From Streptomyces sp. B3I8 (GTDB lineage Bacteria; Actinomycetota; Actinomycetes; Streptomycetales; Streptomycetaceae): DNA of 64,000 nucleotides. The notes beneath the pieces are model-generated. The model worked only from the letters and a program-made list of their open reading frames with translations, did not search any database and had not been told where the DNA came from. The stretch covers positions 3,237,501 to 3,301,500 of the forward strand of contig NZ_JAUSYN010000002.1 in NCBI RefSeq assembly GCF_030816915.1, given 5' to 3'. The translations under genes were made by a program, and so were the position numbers. Of this stretch, positions 7,798 through 15,340 are shown in pieces. Within the stretch, counting starts at the first letter, position 1. The number at the start of each line of letters is the position of its first letter.

Positions 7798-9915
7798 TCA
7801 CCACGGCAGCGGGCGGCTGTGCAGGACGTCCAGGCGGGAGACGGCGCGGGTGAGGACGACGTAGAGGCGGTGCGGGCCGCGCGGTTCGGCCCCGGCGATC
7901 GCGGCCGGTTCGACGGCGACGACGTGGTCGTACTCCAGCCCCTTCACCGCGCCCGCCGGCACGACGACGACCGGGGCAGCCGGCTGCTCCGGGCCGGCCG
8001 CCACGATGCCGGCGGCGGCGAGCGCGGCCCGTACCCGCCCGGCGTCGTGATCGGCGGTGATCACCCCCACCGACCCCTCGTGCGCGAGAGCCGCCCGGAC
8101 CGCCTCGACGACCGCACCGTCCAGTTCCTCCCTCCGCTCCACCCGCCGGACGGTCAGCTCGCCGTCCCGGCGCAGTGACCGGGCCCGCGGCACGTCCACG
8201 TCGAGCCGGTCCAGCAGCCGGTTGGCCAGTCCGACGACGGCCTCCGGCACCCGGAACCCGGTCGTCAGCGGGATCACGGCGGCGCCCGGCCGGTCCAGGT
8301 GGGCGAGGAGGGACGGCCAGTCGCGCGCGGACCAGGGGGTGGTGCCCTGCGCGAGGTCGCCGAGCACGGTGAGCGAGCCGAAGGCGGCCCGCCGTGCGAT
8401 CGCCCGGCACTCCATGGGCGAGAGGTCCTGCGCCTCGTCGACGACGACGTGCGCGTAGCCCTCCGGGTGTTCGATCAGTCCGGCGAGTTCGTCGAGGAGC
8501 ACGAGGTCGGCCGCCGACCAGCGCGCCGAGCGGTGGGAGCGGGGCGGCCGCGGCCACCGGAGCGCCTTCTGCTCGTCGGCGTCCAGCAGTCCGTCGGCCG
8601 CCGCGGCGAGCACGGCCCCGTCGGCGAGCAGCGCGGCGAGGATCTCCTCCGGGCGCACCCGGGGCCACACCGCGTCGACGTACGCGGTCACCGGACGGCA
8701 GTGCGAGACGCGCCGCAGCCAGGCGGCACCGCGCGGCCCGGACCGCCGTTCGGCCCGTGCCCGCACGTGGTGCGCGATCCGCGTGCGCACCCGCTCGCGC
8801 CCCACCGCGTACGGCAGTTCCTCGGCGCGCACGTCCGCCACGATCCCGCGCAGCGTCGCACCCGGGACGCGCCAGCGGTACGAGCCGTCCGGCACCGTGA
8901 GGTCCGTGGCGGCGGCGCCCGCGCCCACCCCGGCGTACAGGGCGCGGCGCAGGACCTCCGCCGTACGGGGGTCGTGCTTGACGGCGGCGGTGCGTGCGTC
9001 GTCCTCGGCGGTGACCGGGTGCCGGGCGATCTCGTCGGCGAGGGTGGACTGCCGTACGCCGGTCTCGCCGAGGGCGGGGAGCACCTCGGCGATGTAGGAG
9101 AGGAAGGTGCGGTTGGGGCCGAGGACGAGCAGTCCGCCGCGGCGGATGCGCTGCGGGTGGGTGTAGAGGAGGTACGCGGCCCGGTGCAGTCCGACGGCGG
9201 TCTTGCCGGTGCCGGGGGCGCCCTGGACGCACAGGGTGGTGGAGAGGCCGGCGCGGACGAGGTCGTCCTGCTCGGGCTGGATGGTGGCGGCGATGTCGCG
9301 CATGGGGCCGACGCGGGGGCGCTCGATCTCGGCGGTGAGGAGGCGGCCGGGGCCCTCGGGCACGTGGGCACCTCCGCCCTCGGGCACGCGGGCATCTCCG
9401 CCCTCGGCCGCGGGGGTGCCGCCGGTGAGGGGCTCGTCCTCGAACCCCGTGAGGTCGGCCGAGTCGCCGCGGCTGCCGGGGGCCCAGCCGAAGCGGCGGC
9501 GGACCGCTACACCCTGCGGGTCGGCGGCGCTCGCCTGGTAGAAGGCGCGCGAGACGGGCGCACGCCAGTCGACGACGAGGGGCGGGGCGGCGGGGTGCTC
9601 GGAGATCCGGAGGCGGCCGATGTGGTAGCTCTGCCCGGCGTGCTCCGGGGCGTCGGCGGCATGGTCGAGCCGTCCGAAGAACAGCGGCCCCTCCGGGAGT
9701 TCCCGCAGGTCCCGGGCCTGCCCGCGGAGCTGCCTGCCCAGCACCTCGGCATCGGCGCCGGAGGCGGAGACGTCCTCCCCGACGACGACCTGTTCGTCGG
9801 CGCCGGCGACCATCGCGGCGAGCGCGGCACGGCAGGCGTCGTGGTGGGCGCGCTCGTGGCGGAGGGAGGCGGGCGCGGGCGAAGAAGGTGCGGGCGTGGG
9901 CGTGACGGAGGGCAT
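7798..9915 (-). CDS. helR: RNA polymerase recycling motor ATPase HelR (HelD family)
   Basis: 705 residues with the layout of actinobacterial HelD/HelR: an N-terminal helical arm (ASLRHERAHHDACRAALAAM), the segment PPLVVDWRAPVSRAFYQASA, Walker A GAPGTGKT at about 232-239, Walker B with VVVDEAQDLSPMECRAI, and C-terminal helicase motifs (GVITADHD, VLTRAVSRLDVL). Family knowledge: these proteins release stalled or rifamycin-bound RNA polymerase from DNA using ATP. A Gly/Pro/Glu insert at about 165-190 contains a short tandem repeat (RVPEGGG, HVPEGPG). The TetR gene ends only 23 bases upstream, so the two are probably co-transcribed. I saw no rifamycin-associated element in the short gap. Confidence 0.88.
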   Translation of the reverse strand: MPSVTPTPAPSSPAPASLRHERAHHDACRAALAAMVAGADEQVVVGEDVSASGADAEVLGRQLRGQARDLRELPEGPLFFGRLDHAADAPEHAGQSYHIGRLRISEHPAAPPLVVDWRAPVSRAFYQASAADPQGVAVRRRFGWAPGSRGDSADLTGFEDEPLTGGTPAAEGGDARVPEGGGAHVPEGPGRLLTAEIERPRVGPMRDIAATIQPEQDDLVRAGLSTTLCVQGAPGTGKTAVGLHRAAYLLYTHPQRIRRGGLLVLGPNRTFLSYIAEVLPALGETGVRQSTLADEIARHPVTAEDDARTAAVKHDPRTAEVLRRALYAGVGAGAAATDLTVPDGSYRWRVPGATLRGIVADVRAEELPYAVGRERVRTRIAHHVRARAERRSGPRGAAWLRRVSHCRPVTAYVDAVWPRVRPEEILAALLADGAVLAAAADGLLDADEQKALRWPRPPRSHRSARWSAADLVLLDELAGLIEHPEGYAHVVVDEAQDLSPMECRAIARRAAFGSLTVLGDLAQGTTPWSARDWPSLLAHLDRPGAAVIPLTTGFRVPEAVVGLANRLLDRLDVDVPRARSLRRDGELTVRRVERREELDGAVVEAVRAALAHEGSVGVITADHDAGRVRAALAAAGIVAAGPEQPAAPVVVVPAGAVKGLEYDHVVAVEPAAIAGAEPRGPHRLYVVLTRAVSRLDVLHSRPLPW

Positions 9916-9938
9916 GGGCCCAGCGTAGAGGAAATCTA

Positions 9939-9966
9939 TTACCGAGTAACGTTTTTAACCGAGTAG
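9939..9966. promoter_or_regulatory. Candidate TetR-type operator between tetR and helR
   Basis: TTAC-CGA-GTAA (9939-9949) is a short palindrome, and ACCGAGTA recurs at 9959-9966, giving two copies 18 bases apart. The first overlaps the stop codon of the TetR gene and lies 24 bases before the helR start. Position and symmetry fit a TetR-family operator; no binding evidence exists. Confidence 0.4.
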
Positions 9967-10643
9967 CCGAGACCCGGACCGCCGTCGAGCCGGTCGAACG
10001 CGCGCCCGGCCGCGGTGACGGCGTCCCCGTGGACCTCGTCCGCCCGCTCCCCCGCCGCCATCCGCCGCCAGTTCTCCAGGGCCAGCACCCGCTGCACGGC
10101 GATGATCTGGGCGGCGGCCAGCCGGGCGTCGAGGCCGGAGCCGAGGGCTTCGGCAAGTGCGGCCTCGGAACGTTCGAGGTAGCCGTGGAGGCGGGCGGCC
10201 AGGGCGGGGGTGCCGTAGAGGAGGCGGTGGAAGTCCAGGACGGCGGGGTGATCGTTGAGCCCGGTGACGGGGTCGCGACGGTCGAGGCCGTCGAGGAAGC
10301 GGGCACGCAGCGCGGCGACGGGCGAGGTGCCCTCGCCGCGGGCGGCGACGATACGGGCCGGCTCCGTCTCGTGGTCGGCGAACCGGTGCAGGACCAGGTC
10401 CTCCTTGGTGGGGAAGTACCGGAACAGCGTCGGCTTGGAGATCTCCGCCGCCGCGGCCACCTCCGCGACGGACACCGCGTCGAACCCCCTCTCCAGGAAC
10501 ATCGCGATCGCGGTCTCGGACACCTCCTGGTACATCCGCAGTCGCTTCCGCTCCCGCAGCCCGACGGCACCCGCGGCGCCGCCGCCCCCGGCCGCCCCGC
10601 CCGTACCGCCCCTGTCCCCGTCGTCCCCGACTGTCGCCCTCAT
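9939..10643 (-). CDS. TetR family transcriptional regulator
   Basis: 234 residues. After a Gly-rich leader, the TetR HTH appears at about 30-80: YQEVSETAIAMFLERGFDAV, then VSVAEVAAAAEISKPTLFRYF and PTKEDLVLHRFAD. The C-terminal ligand domain is helical and ends GLGYSVKNVTR. A shorter start before residue 28 is possible, because the Gly-rich stretch is not part of the family. It lies ten bases after the phosphotransferase gene and just before helR. Regulation of helR is inferred from position and from the TTAC-N3-GTAA site between them. Confidence 0.85.
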   Translation of the reverse strand: MRATVGDDGDRGGTGGAAGGGGAAGAVGLRERKRLRMYQEVSETAIAMFLERGFDAVSVAEVAAAAEISKPTLFRYFPTKEDLVLHRFADHETEPARIVAARGEGTSPVAALRARFLDGLDRRDPVTGLNDHPAVLDFHRLLYGTPALAARLHGYLERSEAALAEALGSGLDARLAAAQIIAVQRVLALENWRRMAAGERADEVHGDAVTAAGRAFDRLDGGPGLGYSVKNVTR

Positions 10644-10653
10644 ACCGCCGAGC

Positions 10654-11805
10654 CTACGCAGCGCCCCCGCGCCCCGGGATTGCCGGCCGTTCCAGGACCG
10701 CCGACCGCCCCCGGACCGTGCGCTCCAGGGCCGCAGCGATGCGTTCCGGGGAGGGGACGCCGGGAAGCCGGAGGGGGCGCTCGGCGGCGGTGAGAACGGA
10801 GTGGACCCGGCGGGCCTCCCGGGTGAGGACGCCGTCGCCGTGGCCCGGGCCGCGGGTGAGGAACTCGGTGGCGCGGACGACGTCCGTGAACACGGACTGC
10901 GCCCGCTTGAAGTCGAGCAGCTTCTCCAGGTCCTCCTCCCAGCCCTCCGTCCCGCCCTCCCAGATCGACCCCGCCCAGCGCTCCTCCATCACCTGGGCCC
11001 ACCGCTTGGCGACCAACCGGTGCTGCCAGCGCGGGTAGCGCATGAGGTGAAGGTGGGTCGCGAGGTCGTAGAGGGGGTCGCCGAACATCGCCAGTTCCCA
11101 GTCGATGGTCCACAGGCGGCCGCCCGCGTCCACGACGAAGTTCTCGCGGTGCAGATCCGCGTGGAGCAGACAGAAGCGGCGCGGCCTCAGCCCCGCGACG
11201 CGCTCCCGCAGTGCACCGAAACAGCCGTCGCCCAGGCCGAGTTCGGCAAAAAGAGTGCCGAGGCGCGGACGGTTGTACCGGTAGACGCGCTCCTCGGCGA
11301 AGAGGACGAGCCGCTCCAGGAAGCCCGCGCAGTCGTGGTCGTCGGAGCGGTCGTCCGGGGTGCACCTGCGCTCGACGGACAGGTCGCCCGGGGCGATGTC
11401 CGCCAGCTTCTCGAACAGGACGAAGATCTGGTCGACGATGGCGTCGGGCACCGGCTCCCCGGAGGGGTACAGGTCCCCGAGCGTCCGTCCCTCGATGAAC
11501 TCCTGGAGGAACGTCTCGTCCGCGACCGTGTAGACGCGGGGGACCGCTGCCCCGTCCATGTGCCCGCGCAGCGCGAGCAGCAGCCGCTCCTCGGACCGGA
11601 AACAGCGGCGGTCGAACCAGAGCAGGTTCTCCCGCGGCGACCGGCACTTGCCACGCCCCGCTTCCCCGCCGGCCACCGCCTCGGGCAGCGGGATCACATA
11701 CGTCTCGTGGTGGTAGCCCTCGAGCGGCCCCTCGACCGCGCTCGGGTGGCCGCTCATCTCGGCGGCGCGGTCCCGCGCGGGAGAGGAGACTCGTTCGGAT
11801 GACAT
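10654..11805 (-). CDS. Aminoglycoside phosphotransferase (APH)-fold kinase
   Basis: 383 residues of the APH/choline-kinase-like fold. The catalytic loop is CLLHADLHRENFVVD (HxDxxxxN) and the magnesium-binding segment is TIDWELAMFGDPLYDLATHL. The N-lobe has WFDRRCFRSEERLLLALRGH and FLQEFIEGRTLGDLYP. The substrate is unknown: a small alcohol or sugar is as likely as an antibiotic, so resistance should not be assumed. The upstream neighbour on the same strand is a HAD hydrolase, so a phosphorylation/dephosphorylation pair is conceivable. Start at ATG 11805; a short inverted repeat lies 25 bases upstream. Confidence 0.85.
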   Translation of the reverse strand: MSSERVSSPARDRAAEMSGHPSAVEGPLEGYHHETYVIPLPEAVAGGEAGRGKCRSPRENLLWFDRRCFRSEERLLLALRGHMDGAAVPRVYTVADETFLQEFIEGRTLGDLYPSGEPVPDAIVDQIFVLFEKLADIAPGDLSVERRCTPDDRSDDHDCAGFLERLVLFAEERVYRYNRPRLGTLFAELGLGDGCFGALRERVAGLRPRRFCLLHADLHRENFVVDAGGRLWTIDWELAMFGDPLYDLATHLHLMRYPRWQHRLVAKRWAQVMEERWAGSIWEGGTEGWEEDLEKLLDFKRAQSVFTDVVRATEFLTRGPGHGDGVLTREARRVHSVLTAAERPLRLPGVPSPERIAAALERTVRGRSAVLERPAIPGRGGAA

Positions 11806-11829
11806 GGTTCGTCATTTCCCTGGGCTGAG

Positions 11830-11848
11830 TCCGCACCAGTGGTGCGGA
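11830..11848. promoter_or_regulatory. 8-bp inverted repeat upstream of the phosphotransferase gene
   Basis: TCCGCACC-AGT-GGTGCGGA is perfect. It sits in the 174-base gap between the HAD hydrolase stop and the phosphotransferase start on the same strand. It could be an operator or the base of a short hairpin. No U-tract follows on either strand. Confidence 0.35.
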
Positions 11849-11979
11849 AGTGAAGCACGGTACTCCCCCGTGAACGAGCATGCTGCCAGATCCCGTTGCC
11901 CGCACGACACCTGACGTGCCAGGAGAGTGACGGGCCGAACCCACGTGTGGTGACCGGCCGCCCCGCCCCCGGCCACCAG

Positions 11980-12789
11980 TCACATCGTCCGCAGAACTTC
12001 CAGGACCTGGTCGAGGGCGGCGACGATCGTGGTGGCGTCCGCCGTGCGCAGGGCCTTCTCCTTGTCGTCGTTGCGGGCGTAGCCGAGGAAGGGGACGCCC
12101 GCGTGGGCGGCGGCCTGGGCGTCGGAGGGGCTGTCGCCGATCATCAGGGCGTCCTCGGGGGCCGCGCCGAGGGCGCCGAGGGCGCGGTTGAGGTGGTGCG
12201 GGTCCGGCTTGAGCTGATGGAGCTCGTGCGTACGTCCGTACATGTGCGGGGCGAAACAGCCGAGCAGGCCGCGGGTGGTCAGGTAGGCCGTGGCCGTGCG
12301 CGCGGAGTTGTTGGTGGTGACCGCGAGCCGGGCGCCGACCGCGGTCCAGGTGCGTATCACCGGGTCGGCGTACGGCGTCGGCCGCGCGCTGGGGACGGCG
12401 AGGAGTTCGTGGTGCGTGAGCAACTCCTCGAGCGCCGTGACGAGATCGCTGCCCGGGTGGCGTTCGTCGACCGCCCGGAGGATGACGTGCGGGTCGGCGG
12501 CCCGCTGCTCCTCCTCGGTCAACAGGTGGAGCAGGCCCTGATGCCCCAGCCAGTCGCGCATCTCCCGCGCCACGACGTCCGCCGGGTGCCCCGCGAAGAG
12601 CCTGCAGATCGGCCCGTCGAAGTCCCACAGCACGAAACGGGCACGGGTGACCAGTTGTCGGACGTTCTCGGTCTCCGTTGTCACCGGACCAGTCCGCGTC
12701 GTCTCGCTGTGCGCCGGTTCGCTGTGCGTCGTCTCGCCTCGCGTCGTCTCGCTCTGCGTCGTCTCGCTCTGCGTCGTTTCAGGAGTCAC
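11980..12789 (-). CDS. HAD family hydrolase
   Basis: The HAD core begins at FVLWDFDGPICRLFAGHPAD (nucleophile Asp in DFDG), continues with LAVTTNNSARTATAYL (motif II), LKPDPHHLNRALGALG (motif III Lys) and ALMIGDSPSDAQAAAHAGVP (motif IV). It is a probable phosphatase of small molecules, substrate unknown. If GTG 12789 is used, its first base is the last base of the GntR TAG stop, so translation would be coupled. The first 35 residues then form a Ser-Glu-Thr-Thr repeat absent from relatives. GTG 12684 would start directly before the core and is equally possible. Confidence 0.87.
   Translation of the reverse strand: MTPETTQSETTQSETTRGETTHSEPAHSETTRTGPVTTETENVRQLVTRARFVLWDFDGPICRLFAGHPADVVAREMRDWLGHQGLLHLLTEEEQRAADPHVILRAVDERHPGSDLVTALEELLTHHELLAVPSARPTPYADPVIRTWTAVGARLAVTTNNSARTATAYLTTRGLLGCFAPHMYGRTHELHQLKPDPHHLNRALGALGAAPEDALMIGDSPSDAQAAAHAGVPFLGYARNDDKEKALRTADATTIVAALDQVLEVLRTM
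12697..12781 (-). repeat. 15-bp imperfect tandem repeats at the HAD gene 5' end
   Basis: Units close to CGTCGTCTCGCTCTG (plus strand) recur about five times. In the HAD frame they encode QSETT-like pentapeptides (QSETTQSETTRGETTHSEPAH and so on). Copies diverge by one to four bases, the last ones on the right being nearly exact. Confidence 0.7.
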
Positions 12790-13664
12790 TAGGAGAGTGT
12801 CAGGTCCGACGTGATGGTTTCCCAGAGGGCGTCGAACCACAACTGGGACTGGTCGACGAAGGCCGAGTCCCGATGCCCGGTGCGCTTCTCGAAGGAGAAC
12901 AGCAGGGACTGGGAGCCCAGGGCGTCGTACATCTCCGTCATGCCGCTCTCCATCTCCTCCGCGCGGCGGGTCAGCATGTAGTACGCGATCAGGGCTTCCC
13001 CGCCGTTGAGCAGGTACAGCTTCATCGGCGGCGTGAACGGCAGGGCGCGGAAGCGGACCTGGACGTCGATGCCGTGGGTGGAGCGCAGGGACAGCAGGTT
13101 GTGCTGGAGGACGTGGCCCTGGGCGTTGCGCTGGGCCAGCCAGCGCCTGTGGACGGCGTCGTCCCCGCCACGGCCGTCGACCGGGACCGGGAACGCCAGG
13201 TCGATCTCGCGGGACGGCAGCAGGATGCGGACGTCGATGGAGTGGGGACGGAGCCGCCCCTCGTGGATCATGCGGACCGGCTCGCCGAGCGCCACCATCA
13301 GCGTCTCGGCGGTCAGGCACGCCGCGTCGACCCGGACGTGCGGTGAGGAGAACGCCTCCACCAGACGCGGGGCCAGGGCCACCATGGTCGGCCGGGGCGC
13401 GTCCAGGGCCGGCGTCGCGGCCTCGGCGACGCGCGGCGGGCTGCCCTTGCTGACGTTGCTCAGCAGGCCGTCCTCCTGGAGCACGCGCAGGGCCTGGCGG
13501 ACGACGCCGCGCTCCACCCCGAACTCGTCGGCCAACCTGGCCTGGGTGGGCAGCCGGTCGCCCGCCTTCAGCTCGCCGGCGCGGATACGTTCCCGCAACG
13601 CGTCGGCGATCTCCTGGGGCGAGCGCTTCTCGGCTCGCTCGGCATTCTGCTGGGACACGACCAA
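12789..13664 (-). CDS. GntR-type winged-helix regulator, paralogue 1
   Basis: 291 residues. A GntR winged helix covers about residues 14-80: QEIADALRERIRAGELKAGD, then RLPTQARLADEFGVERGVVR and QALRVLQEDGLL. The effector part is not the usual UTRA, FCD or MocR domain. It reads TLMVALGEPVRMIHEGRLRP, then IDVRILLPSREIDLAFP, VHRRWLAQRNAQ and HNLLSLRSTHGIDVQVRFRA. It is clearly paralogous to the gene at 13991-14980. The HAD gene starts on its stop codon. An 8-bp inverted repeat preceded by a conserved 16-base segment lies upstream (separate entry), suggesting self-control. Confidence 0.85.
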   Translation of the reverse strand: MVVSQQNAERAEKRSPQEIADALRERIRAGELKAGDRLPTQARLADEFGVERGVVRQALRVLQEDGLLSNVSKGSPPRVAEAATPALDAPRPTMVALAPRLVEAFSSPHVRVDAACLTAETLMVALGEPVRMIHEGRLRPHSIDVRILLPSREIDLAFPVPVDGRGGDDAVHRRWLAQRNAQGHVLQHNLLSLRSTHGIDVQVRFRALPFTPPMKLYLLNGGEALIAYYMLTRRAEEMESGMTEMYDALGSQSLLFSFEKRTGHRDSAFVDQSQLWFDALWETITSDLTLS

Positions 13665-13722
13665 ACGTTACAACTTTCCTCCATCTCGGACGAGTTGTTT
13701 GAGACTTGTTTTGAGGTGGGGA

Positions 13723-13762
13723 CCAACTGGGAATAACTACAACCAAGTTGGCAACCAACTTG
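13723..13762. promoter_or_regulatory. Operator/promoter of GntR paralogue 1, conserved with paralogue 2
   Basis: CAAGTTGG-CAA-CCAACTTG (13744-13762) is a perfect 8-bp inverted repeat. Six bases to its left lies CCAACTGGGAATAACT (13723-13738). The same two elements, with the same spacing, occur upstream of the second GntR gene at 15039-15078. The site also lies 60 bases before the small membrane protein gene at 13822, so it may serve that gene as well. Confidence 0.6.
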
Positions 13763-13821
13763 CTCATAGTTGGTGAGAGCCGCTTCCCGCACCGCCCGTC
13801 CACCCTGAAGGGGGTGCCACC

Positions 13822-14010
13822 ATGCCCGTCCAGATTCTCCTGAGCACCGTGTTCACCGCCGGTGTCGAACAGTTCCTGCAGTGGCGGTACGGTCCGATGG
13901 GCCTCGTCGGGCTGGTGCTGCTCACCATCGGCGTCCGGGCCAGGAACGCCACGTGCAGTTCGCTCGGGGTGGTCGTCCTCGCGCTGCTGATCACCGGGCC
14001 GACGCTGTGA
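13822..14010 (+). CDS. Small membrane protein (62 aa) between the GntR paralogues
   Basis: The protein is mostly hydrophobic: VQILLSTVFTAGVEQFLQW, then GPMGLVGLVLLTIGVRARN and SLGVVVLALLITGPTL, so two membrane helices are likely. A good ribosome site (GAAGGGGGTG) precedes ATG 13822. Its last 20 bases overlap the 3' end of GntR paralogue 2 on the other strand. I do not recognise a family. Its placement beside the paralogue 1 operator suggests it is a regulated target or a membrane partner, which is inference. Confidence 0.65.
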   Translation: MPVQILLSTVFTAGVEQFLQWRYGPMGLVGLVLLTIGVRARNATCSSLGVVVLALLITGPTL

Positions 14011-14980
14011 GGTCCAGGTCCGAACTGATCGTCTCCCACAGGGCGTCGAACCACCGGCGGGACTGCTCGACGAAGGTCGTGTCCCGGGCCCCGTCGCCCC
14101 GCGCGAACGGGAACAGCACGGCCTGCGTGCCCTCCGCGTCGTACATCTGCAGGGCCGTGTGGTCGATCTCGGCCTCGCGCCGCCGCACCGTGTAGTACGC
14201 GAACAGCGCCTCGGCGCCGTTGAGCAGGTACAGCTTCACCGGCGGGGTGAACGGCAGGGCCCGGAAGGTGACGCGTGCGTCGATGCCGTGGGTGCTGCGC
14301 AGGGACAGCAGGTTGTGCTGGAGCACCTGGCACTGCGCGTTGCGCTGGGCCAGCCAGCGGCGGTGCACCTCGTTGTCGGCGACGGCAGCGGAGGCGGCGG
14401 CGCTCGCGTCGGTGCCGGCGGCGGCCACCGGCGTGGGGAAGGCGAGCGGGATGTCCCGGCGGGGCAGCAGCACCCGCACGTCGACCTTGGCCGGTTTGAT
14501 GCGCCCCGCGTGGATCTGGCGCAACGGCTCTCCCACGGCCAGGGTCAGCGAGATCGACGTCAGACACAGCGCGTCGATCTCCACGTGGGGCGCGGCGAAG
14601 GCGGCCGAGATGCGCGGGGCGAGGGCGACCGTGGTGGGCCGGGGCGTGGAGGCGGTCGGGCCGTCCGGCGCCCGCCCGGCGCCCGGCGCGACGGTCGCCG
14701 GGCTGCCCCGGGAGACACCCGCGAGCAGACCCTCCGACTGCAGGATGCGCAGGGCCTGCCGCACAGTGCCGCGCTCGGTTCCGAACTCCTCGGCCAGCGC
14801 CGCCTGCGTGGGCATGCGCGCGCCGGGGCGCAGTTGACCCGAGCCGATCCGGGCGCGCAGCGCGTCGGCCACCTCGCGCGCGCGGCGCCGGGAGCCCGGG
14901 GGCTTCTTCCGCCCGTCGGCGGGGACGGTGCCCGGCGCGTGTTCGGGTCGTTCCGGAGCGTGTTCCGGCGTCACGACCAA
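13991..14980 (-). CDS. GntR-type winged-helix regulator, paralogue 2
   Basis: 329 residues, colinear with the 12789-13664 product. The winged helix is REVADALRARIGSGQLRPGA, then RMPTQAALAEEFGTERGTVR and QALRILQSEGLL. The shared effector region has GEPLRQIHAGRIKPAKVDVR, LLPRRDIPLAFPTP, VHRRWLAQRNAQCQVLQHNL and STHGIDARVTFRALPFTPPV. An Ala/Ser insert (DASAAASAAVADN) and a longer N-terminus distinguish it. The C-termini also match (QSRRWFDALWETISSDLDLT). The ligand is unknown. The control region repeats that of paralogue 1, so each may bind the other's promoter. Confidence 0.85.
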   Translation of the reverse strand: MVVTPEHAPERPEHAPGTVPADGRKKPPGSRRRAREVADALRARIGSGQLRPGARMPTQAALAEEFGTERGTVRQALRILQSEGLLAGVSRGSPATVAPGAGRAPDGPTASTPRPTTVALAPRISAAFAAPHVEIDALCLTSISLTLAVGEPLRQIHAGRIKPAKVDVRVLLPRRDIPLAFPTPVAAAGTDASAAASAAVADNEVHRRWLAQRNAQCQVLQHNLLSLRSTHGIDARVTFRALPFTPPVKLYLLNGAEALFAYYTVRRREAEIDHTALQMYDAEGTQAVLFPFARGDGARDTTFVEQSRRWFDALWETISSDLDLTASAR

Positions 14981-15038
14981 ACCCTACAACTTCTCGCCAT
15001 CTCGGGGCAGTTCATGGGAGGGTGGTTATAAGACGCGT

Positions 15039-15078
15039 CCAAGTGGAGATAACTCTGGTTGAGTTGGTCGCCAACTTG
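15039..15078. promoter_or_regulatory. Operator/promoter of GntR paralogue 2
   Basis: AGTTGG-TCG-CCAACT (15062-15076) is the core of the repeat seen upstream of paralogue 1; the outer arm bases are degenerate. CCAAGTGGAGATAACT (15039-15054) corresponds to CCAACTGGGAATAACT there, at matching spacing. Confidence 0.55.
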
Positions 15079-15095
15079 GCGGGTCTGGGTCACAT

Positions 15096-15282
15096 TGGTC
15101 GGTCGACCCGGTCGGCCCGGTGGGTCGGTCCGGTCGGTCGATCTCCCTTCCGGAGGGGAGCCGGGAGCTCGACCCGCACCACCGGCACCACCCGCACAGC
15201 CACAACCGAACAACGTCATCACGGCGCCACCGCGCCACCGCACAGCCACAACCGCATACGGCACACACCGCACAGCCACAAC
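15096..15282. repeat. Direct repeats in the GntR-2/acetyltransferase gap
   Basis: Three exact copies of CCGCACAGCCACAAC lie at 15192-15206, 15238-15252 and 15268-15282. Before them (15096-15142) is a run of GGTCGGTC/CCGGTCGG units. The 260-base gap (15080-15340) holds no gene. Regulatory function is unknown. Confidence 0.65.
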
Positions 15283-15340
15283 TGAACAGACGCTGCCGTC
15301 GCTATGAGTCCAACGACAGGTTCCAGGCACGGCCCAGGCG

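Noticed and set aside
7757..10570. Very long open frame (937 codons) antisense/out of frame across helR and tetR
   Set aside because: It is a shadow of high third-position GC. Its product is Arg/Pro/Ala-rich with no domain, and the helR and tetR frames explain the region.
10654..11805. Aminoglycoside resistance gene
   Set aside because: Only the APH fold is supported. The HAD partner and lack of resistance context make an antibiotic substrate no more likely than a metabolite.
15192..15282. CRISPR array
   Set aside because: Only three 15-base repeats with unequal gaps of 31 and 15 bases; no cas genes.
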